Shown here: one piece after another, positions 60,268-64,000 of the stretch
Layout: the number at the start of each line of letters is the position of its first letter
How positions within the stretch are numbered: position 1 is the first letter of the stretch
Assembly: GCA_016787345.1 (NCBI GenBank)
Contig: JAEUUU010000047.1
Location: forward strand, 40,115 to 104,114
Reading direction: 5' to 3'
Source: Saprospiraceae bacterium
GTDB lineage: Bacteria > Bacteroidota > Bacteroidia > Chitinophagales > Saprospiraceae
DNA length: 64,000 nt
Notes under the pieces: generated by a model
The model's input: the letters and a program-made list of their open reading frames with translations, nothing else
What the model was told of the DNA's origin: nothing
Database searches by the model: none
Made by a program: the position numbers and the translations under genes

Positions 60268-61407
60268 TCAATATTCGCCTAAAATAGCCTGCACCAGATT
60301 GTCCCAGGAAAAGCGCTTTTTCTCCTGACGGACGCCTTCCAACATGGATGCGGCCCGTTGGTTTTCGAAAAAATCATGCATTGCGGCAGCAATGGCCGCG
60401 GCATCCGGTGCAACCACATAACCGGATACGCCGTGGGTGACGATTTCCGGCAGTCCGCCAACGTCGGTTACGATCATGGGCTTTTCGAAATGATAGGCGA
60501 TCTGGGAAATGCCGCTTTGCGTAGCGGTTTTATACGGTTGAACCACCAGGTCGGCTGCGCTAAAAAAATACCGGACCCGGTCGGCAGGGATAAAATCGGT
60601 GAACACATGTACCCGGTCGCCGAGTTGACGTTGTTCGATGATCGACTGGTAATGCGACCAGTCTTCGTAGGGCTCTCCGGCGATAACGGCTTGAATAGCA
60701 GGCGTCTGTGCCAGTGCATGCAGCAACAGGTCGAGCCCTTTGTAGGCCCTGATAAACCCGAAAAACAAAACGACCTGCGCGTCGGCAGCCAGGCTCAACT
60801 CCTGCCGGGCCGTGTCGCGGCCGACTGCTTCTCCATACGAATCGTAGATAGGGTGGGGGGCAAAACGCACGCGGCGTTCGGTCGCACGGACTCTTTTGGC
60901 CGCCGGTAGAAAACCGATAATCTCTTGGCCGACCGATCGCGACATCACCACAAAATCGTCGCAGGCCCGTACAAAATAGCGGGCAAAAGCACGGTCGCCC
61001 GGGCGCTTTTCATGCGGCACGATGTTGTCGACCAGACCGGTGACCCTGAATTTTTTTCGCGACCAAATCCGCGCCACCCGCAATACCGTGCCGAGGCAGG
61101 GGCCCATAAACGGCAGCCAAAAGCGCACGATCACCCGGTCGGCGTTTTCGCGGGCCAGGGCGATGCCCGAGAAGAGCCAGTTGAGCGGATTGACAGAGTT
61201 CAGTTTGGTCTCGATCCGGAGACCTGCTGGCGCCGGATCGTCGGTGTACTGGCTTTTGCCGGGAAAAAGAAAAGAAGGGTACTGGACGCGAAAACTATAC
61301 AAAACCACTTCATGGCCTTGTTCTTGCAAAGCCTGTGCAAGTCGTTCGGAAGAGGCGGCGATACCGCCGCGCAGCGGGTGGGCGGGGGAGAGGAGGATGA
61401 TTTTCAC
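60268..61407 (-). CDS. Glycosyltransferase family 4 (GT-B)
   Basis: 379 residues. N-terminal GT-B half (MKIILLSPAHPLRGGIAASSERLAQALQEQGHEVVLYSF) and C-terminal half with VVLFFGFIRAYKGLDLLLHAL, the donor-binding EKPMIVTDVGGLPEIVTHGVSGYVV motif with the E-x7-E-like pattern, and FSAADLVVQPYKTATQSGI. It transfers a sugar from an NDP donor onto a glycan or lipid acceptor in the cytoplasm. Six bases separate it from the GT2 gene upstream, so the pair likely works in one surface-glycan pathway. Confidence 0.92.
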   Translation of the reverse strand: MKIILLSPAHPLRGGIAASSERLAQALQEQGHEVVLYSFRVQYPSFLFPGKSQYTDDPAPAGLRIETKLNSVNPLNWLFSGIALARENADRVIVRFWLPFMGPCLGTVLRVARIWSRKKFRVTGLVDNIVPHEKRPGDRAFARYFVRACDDFVVMSRSVGQEIIGFLPAAKRVRATERRVRFAPHPIYDSYGEAVGRDTARQELSLAADAQVVLFFGFIRAYKGLDLLLHALAQTPAIQAVIAGEPYEDWSHYQSIIEQRQLGDRVHVFTDFIPADRVRYFFSAADLVVQPYKTATQSGISQIAYHFEKPMIVTDVGGLPEIVTHGVSGYVVAPDAAAIAAAMHDFFENQRAASMLEGVRQEKKRFSWDNLVQAILGEY

Positions 61408-61413
61408 GCCGTA

Positions 61414-62346
61414 TCAGATTTCCTGCTCAATCAAATATTCATCTCTTCGCGGTGAATTCCGGTTGATCATTTCGGCTAAAAAACCCGCCAGAAACAGCTG
61501 CACGCCGACGATGAGCGCCAGAATGCCGAAGAAAAAAGCCGGCCGGTCGGCGATGCCCCATTGCTGGTAAAATACCTTGGAGATCGTCAGCCACGACAAA
61601 CTGCCGAAACCGGCCAGAAACGACAGGACGCCCATAGTCCCGAAAAAGTGCATGGGCCGTTTGCCGAATTTGCCGACGAAATAAATCGACAGCAGGTCGA
61701 GAAAACCGTTGACGAAACGTTCCCAGCCGAATTTGGAGTAGCCGTATTTGCGCGCCCGGTGCTCCACTACTTTTTCCCCGATGCGGCCGAAGCCGGCCCA
61801 TTTGGCAATGACCGGGATGTAGCGGTGCATTTCGCCGTACACCTCCACGGTTTTGACCACATCGCGGCGGTATGCTTTGAGCCCGCAGTTAAAATCGTGC
61901 AGATAAATGCCACTCATGCGGCGCGTCACGGCGTTGAACAGTTTGGTCGGGAAAGTTTTGGTCCAGGGGTCGTAACGTTTCTTTTTCCAACCGCTGACGA
62001 GGTCGAAACCATCCTCCACGATCATACGGCGCAGGTCGGGGATTTCGTCCGGGCTATCCTGCAGATCGGCGTCCATGGTAATCACCACATCGCCCTTTGC
62101 GGCATGAAAGCCCGTGTGCAGAGCGGCTGATTTGCCGTAATTGCGGCGGAATTTGAAGCCTCTGACGCGCGGATTGGCGTTTTTTAACGCATTGATCACG
62201 GTCCAGGAACCATCGGTACTGCCATCGTCGATGAACAGGATTTCGTACTCCAGTCCTTCATTTTCACAAACCCTGCGAATCCAGGCTTCGAGTTCGGGCA
62301 GGCTTTCCGCTTCGTTGAGGAGGGGTATGACGAGTGATAATTGCAT
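61414..62346 (-). CDS. Glycosyltransferase family 2 with two C-terminal membrane helices
   Basis: 310 residues. GT-A domain: LSLVIPLLNEAESLPELEAWI, LFIDDGSTDGSW, metal-binding MDADLQDSPDE and RRNYGKSAALHTGFHAAKGD. Two membrane helices follow (about 228-252 and 264-290). This is the DPM1/ArnC/GtrB-like type that loads a sugar onto undecaprenyl phosphate. It is the first gene of the pair with the GT4 gene and probably supplies a lipid-linked donor. Confidence 0.94.
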   Translation of the reverse strand: MQLSLVIPLLNEAESLPELEAWIRRVCENEGLEYEILFIDDGSTDGSWTVINALKNANPRVRGFKFRRNYGKSAALHTGFHAAKGDVVITMDADLQDSPDEIPDLRRMIVEDGFDLVSGWKKKRYDPWTKTFPTKLFNAVTRRMSGIYLHDFNCGLKAYRRDVVKTVEVYGEMHRYIPVIAKWAGFGRIGEKVVEHRARKYGYSKFGWERFVNGFLDLLSIYFVGKFGKRPMHFFGTMGVLSFLAGFGSLSWLTISKVFYQQWGIADRPAFFFGILALIVGVQLFLAGFLAEMINRNSPRRDEYLIEQEI

Positions 62347-62383
62347 GGCAAATGACTTTCGACAGGTGGTCAGGCGTGTGTGG

Positions 62384-63121
62384 TTACAGGTCGAATTTGG
62401 TCAGCGGGTTGGGCCGGATTTGTTTTTTCGGCGGCGCATGTTCGTCGCGTTCGACGAACACCGGCAACAAAGGTGCGGAATCTTTGCCGACCGGTATGGC
62501 AAATTGCCGGTGCCACGATTTTTCTTTCAACATGGCGCCCCAACGCTGGAAAAGCTGCTCCTGCTGCGTTGCGTCAAGTTTGGGATTTTTATCATAAAAC
62601 CCTTTTTCTGCGCGTTGCCGGCGCGCTTCGAACAACGAAACCGCGCAAGCCACGGAGATATTCAGGCTTTCCGCAAAACCGGCCTGCGGGATCAAAAAAT
62701 TGCCGTCGGCGAGGGCCAGCGCTTCGCTGCTGATGCCTTCGTCTTCATTGCCGAAAAGCAGCGCGGTCGGCTGGGTGAGGTCGAGGCTGTACAGCGACTG
62801 GCTGTCTTCACCCAGGCGGGTGGCCAAAATACGGCCGTAGCGCTCGCGCACCCTGCGGAAACATTCCTCCAGATCGTCGAAAACGTACACGTCGATCCAT
62901 TTAAAAGTGCCGGCCGAAGTCCGTTTGCCCAAAATCAGACCGCGCTTGTCGAGGTATTGTTTGGTGTATACGACAAACACTTCCCGGATACCCACGGCGT
63001 CGCAGGAACGCAGTACCGCGCTGATGTTGAGCGGATCGAAGATGTTTTCCAGCACCACCGTCAGGTCGGGCTGACTCTGGCGGATGACGTCTCTTATCTT
63101 TTTTTCGCGTTCGGGCTGCAT
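62384..63121 (-). CDS. SpoU/TrmH-family RNA 2'-O-methyltransferase
   Basis: 245 residues. SPOUT motifs: VVLENIFDPLNISAVLRSCDAVGIREVFVV (motif 1 with N-x-x-AVLR), TALLFGNEDEGIS (motif 2) and IPQAGFAESLNISVACAVSLFEARRQR (motif 3, with the trefoil-knot cofactor site). The C-terminal extension HAPPKKQIRP is basic. The N-terminal region and length match TrmH that methylates G18 of tRNA, although other RNA targets are possible. The start codon directly abuts a G-rich repeat array at 63122. Confidence 0.93.
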   Translation of the reverse strand: MQPEREKKIRDVIRQSQPDLTVVLENIFDPLNISAVLRSCDAVGIREVFVVYTKQYLDKRGLILGKRTSAGTFKWIDVYVFDDLEECFRRVRERYGRILATRLGEDSQSLYSLDLTQPTALLFGNEDEGISSEALALADGNFLIPQAGFAESLNISVACAVSLFEARRQRAEKGFYDKNPKLDATQQEQLFQRWGAMLKEKSWHRQFAIPVGKDSAPLLPVFVERDEHAPPKKQIRPNPLTKFDL

Positions 63122-63158
63122 GGGTGTTGGGTTTTGGGTTTTGGGAGTTGGGTTTTGG
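63122..63158. repeat. Phased 7-nt repeat array with G-quadruplex potential
   Basis: GGG tracts at 63122, 63129, 63136, 63143 and 63150, each followed by a 4-nt loop, then GG at 63157. Five G3 runs with 4-nt loops fit the canonical quadruplex pattern on the plus strand. The complementary C-rich strand is the leader of the trmH-like mRNA and ends at the start codon. Confidence 0.85.
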
Positions 63159-63208
63159 TAAAAGGGGGGTGGTTGCTCTCGGTGTGGGGTGTGCGATGTT
63201 GGCTGGCT

Positions 63209-64000
63209 TTATTCAGTGGAGGGGACGAAACGGCCGTTTTGAAATTTGAGGATAAAAACGAACTTGTTTTCCAGGTAATCATATCGGCCGGCGTTGGTAT
63301 CGGGGTTGCTATCCTTGTAAACCGGGCTGAACTGGAAGCGGGTGCGAAGCCCCCGGAATTGTTCGCGCGATATTTTTTCGGGGAATGAAAGCCCGTATTT
63401 GCGCAGCATTTTGCCGGTAAAAAGCGTCACGTCGTATCCGTTGAACGCGTCTTCGTCGGGTAAAGTGCCATAAGCCTCATAAAACGCCTGCTGGAATTCC
63501 ATGACCTCGGGCGACTGGTAGTCGATAAAAGCCGGAGTAGGTATTTTGACGTTGAGGGCGCTGTAAAACTCCGGCTCGATGTTTTCGTAACCCAGCCATT
63601 GTGGCATGCCGTACACTTCTACGCCCGACGAGCCTTTGACGGCGCGCAGTTTTCTCAAAAACGCCATCACGAAGTCCTGACTCGACCATGAAGGCAACAC
63701 AAACACCGTGGTGCGGCCGGCGCGCAGATAGGAAGCCAGGTTGGCGTTGTCGAAATTGGTAGTGGCATCGGGTACTACAAGTTCGGTAAAACGGGCGCCT
63801 CCGAGTGCGGCATTCTGGTTTTGGAAATAAGAGAGCCGTTCGGCTTCCTTTTGTTTGCACACCAATACGACCTGCTCGGGCCGGTGCGTGCGCCGTATGT
63901 CGCGGGTAATGGCTTCACAGTGGCTCCGCAGGGAGGGGTTGAATTGCAAAAAGCCGGGGTTTTGGTTGGTCAGGTCTTCGTTAGGGCTTTCGGGCGATAC
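63209..64000 (-). CDS. Periplasmic-binding-protein-like protein (5' end outside window)
   Basis: The frame is open to the right edge, so the N-terminus is missing; about 263 residues remain. The chain has repeated Rossmann-type units as in type 1 periplasmic binding proteins of the LivJ type: PEQVVLVCKQKEAERLSYFQNQ, TTVFVLPSWSSQDFVMAFLRKLRAV, VEVYGMPQWLGYENIEPEFYSALNVKIPTPAFIDY and DAFNGYDVTLFTGKMLRKYG. The C-terminal FVFILKFQNGRFVP is unlike a normal LivJ end, so it may be part of a LysM- or lipoprotein-linked Bacteroidetes family. Ligand unknown. Confidence 0.6.
   Translation of the reverse strand, partial: VSPESPNEDLTNQNPGFLQFNPSLRSHCEAITRDIRRTHRPEQVVLVCKQKEAERLSYFQNQNAALGGARFTELVVPDATTNFDNANLASYLRAGRTTVFVLPSWSSQDFVMAFLRKLRAVKGSSGVEVYGMPQWLGYENIEPEFYSALNVKIPTPAFIDYQSPEVMEFQQAFYEAYGTLPDEDAFNGYDVTLFTGKMLRKYGLSFPEKISREQFRGLRTRFQFSPVYKDSNPDTNAGRYDYLENKFVFILKFQNGRFVPSTE

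Overview
The window is a chromosomal stretch of a Bacteroidetes (Bacteroidota) bacterium, most likely of the Saprospiria/Chitinophagia type. The signs are: four proteins with C-terminal type IX secretion (T9SS) sorting domains, a fused CcoNO cbb3 oxidase, signal-peptide TonB-like proteins, a futalosine-pathway gene (mqnB), an LptD-like/amidase/MlaD cluster, little use of Shine-Dalgarno sequences, and many promoters of the Bacteroidetes form TTTG-N19/20-TAnnTTTG. Base composition is moderately GC-rich apart from one AT-rich intergenic patch near 46,850-46,980. I saw no rRNA, CRISPR array, transposase or prophage; one tRNA-Arg(TCT) lies at 59,569-59,641.

Layout. 1-1,700: end of a respiratory-oxidase accessory region (DUF420), small membrane proteins and an outer-membrane barrel. 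1,900-6,750: coaD, pruA, rplS, a YceI protein and a T9SS protein. 6,750-11,400: an M16 peptidase and a secreted metzincin. 11,650-14,900: SnoaL-like/GNAT/nitrilase operon, S4 RNA-binding protein and oxyR. 15,000-21,500: lipoprotein, barrel protein, ppk2, DUF58, a TonB-like protein, rtcB and an HMG-CoA lyase. 21,650-26,000: a T9SS delta-60-repeat protein and an MBOAT acyltransferase. 26,000-34,000: cbb3 oxidase operon (ccoS-ccoNO-ccoQ-ccoP-ccoI) preceded by a thioredoxin-like/Usp fusion and a CBS protein. 34,100-38,600: a FixL-like PAS histidine kinase, a receiver-CRP fusion regulator, an SGNH hydrolase and a DUF1080 protein. 38,650-42,250: a peptidase-C39 ABC exporter with its HlyD partner. 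42,400-46,800: small secreted proteins, PAP2, a methyltransferase, mqnB and a saccharopine-dehydrogenase-like enzyme. 46,800-47,670: a long intergenic region with a candidate small RNA. 47,675-50,700: TonB/TPR protein and a PhoB/PhoR-like pair. 50,900-64,000: OsmC, cell-envelope genes (MlaD, amidase, LptD), ung, a T9SS protein, the tRNA, RDD, two glycosyltransferases, a TrmH-type methyltransferase and a truncated binding-protein-like gene.

The most coherent functional unit is 26,000-36,500. A kinase whose PAS domain carries FixL's proximal heme His and distal Arg at matching positions is followed by one protein that joins a receiver domain to a CRP/FNR-type DNA-binding domain. Divergent from them are the CBS, Usp and cbb3 genes, and a perfect FNR-type palindrome (TTGAT-N4-ATCAA) lies 80-93 bp upstream of ccoS. 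This looks like a condensed FixL-FixJ-FixK circuit for low-oxygen respiration. The second notable item is a candidate small RNA of about 130 nt (47,178-47,308, minus strand) with an exact promoter, a terminator and internal stem-loops. Other points are an exporter with no visible peptide substrate, several long inverted repeats between convergent genes, and short phased repeat arrays directly upstream of start codons.
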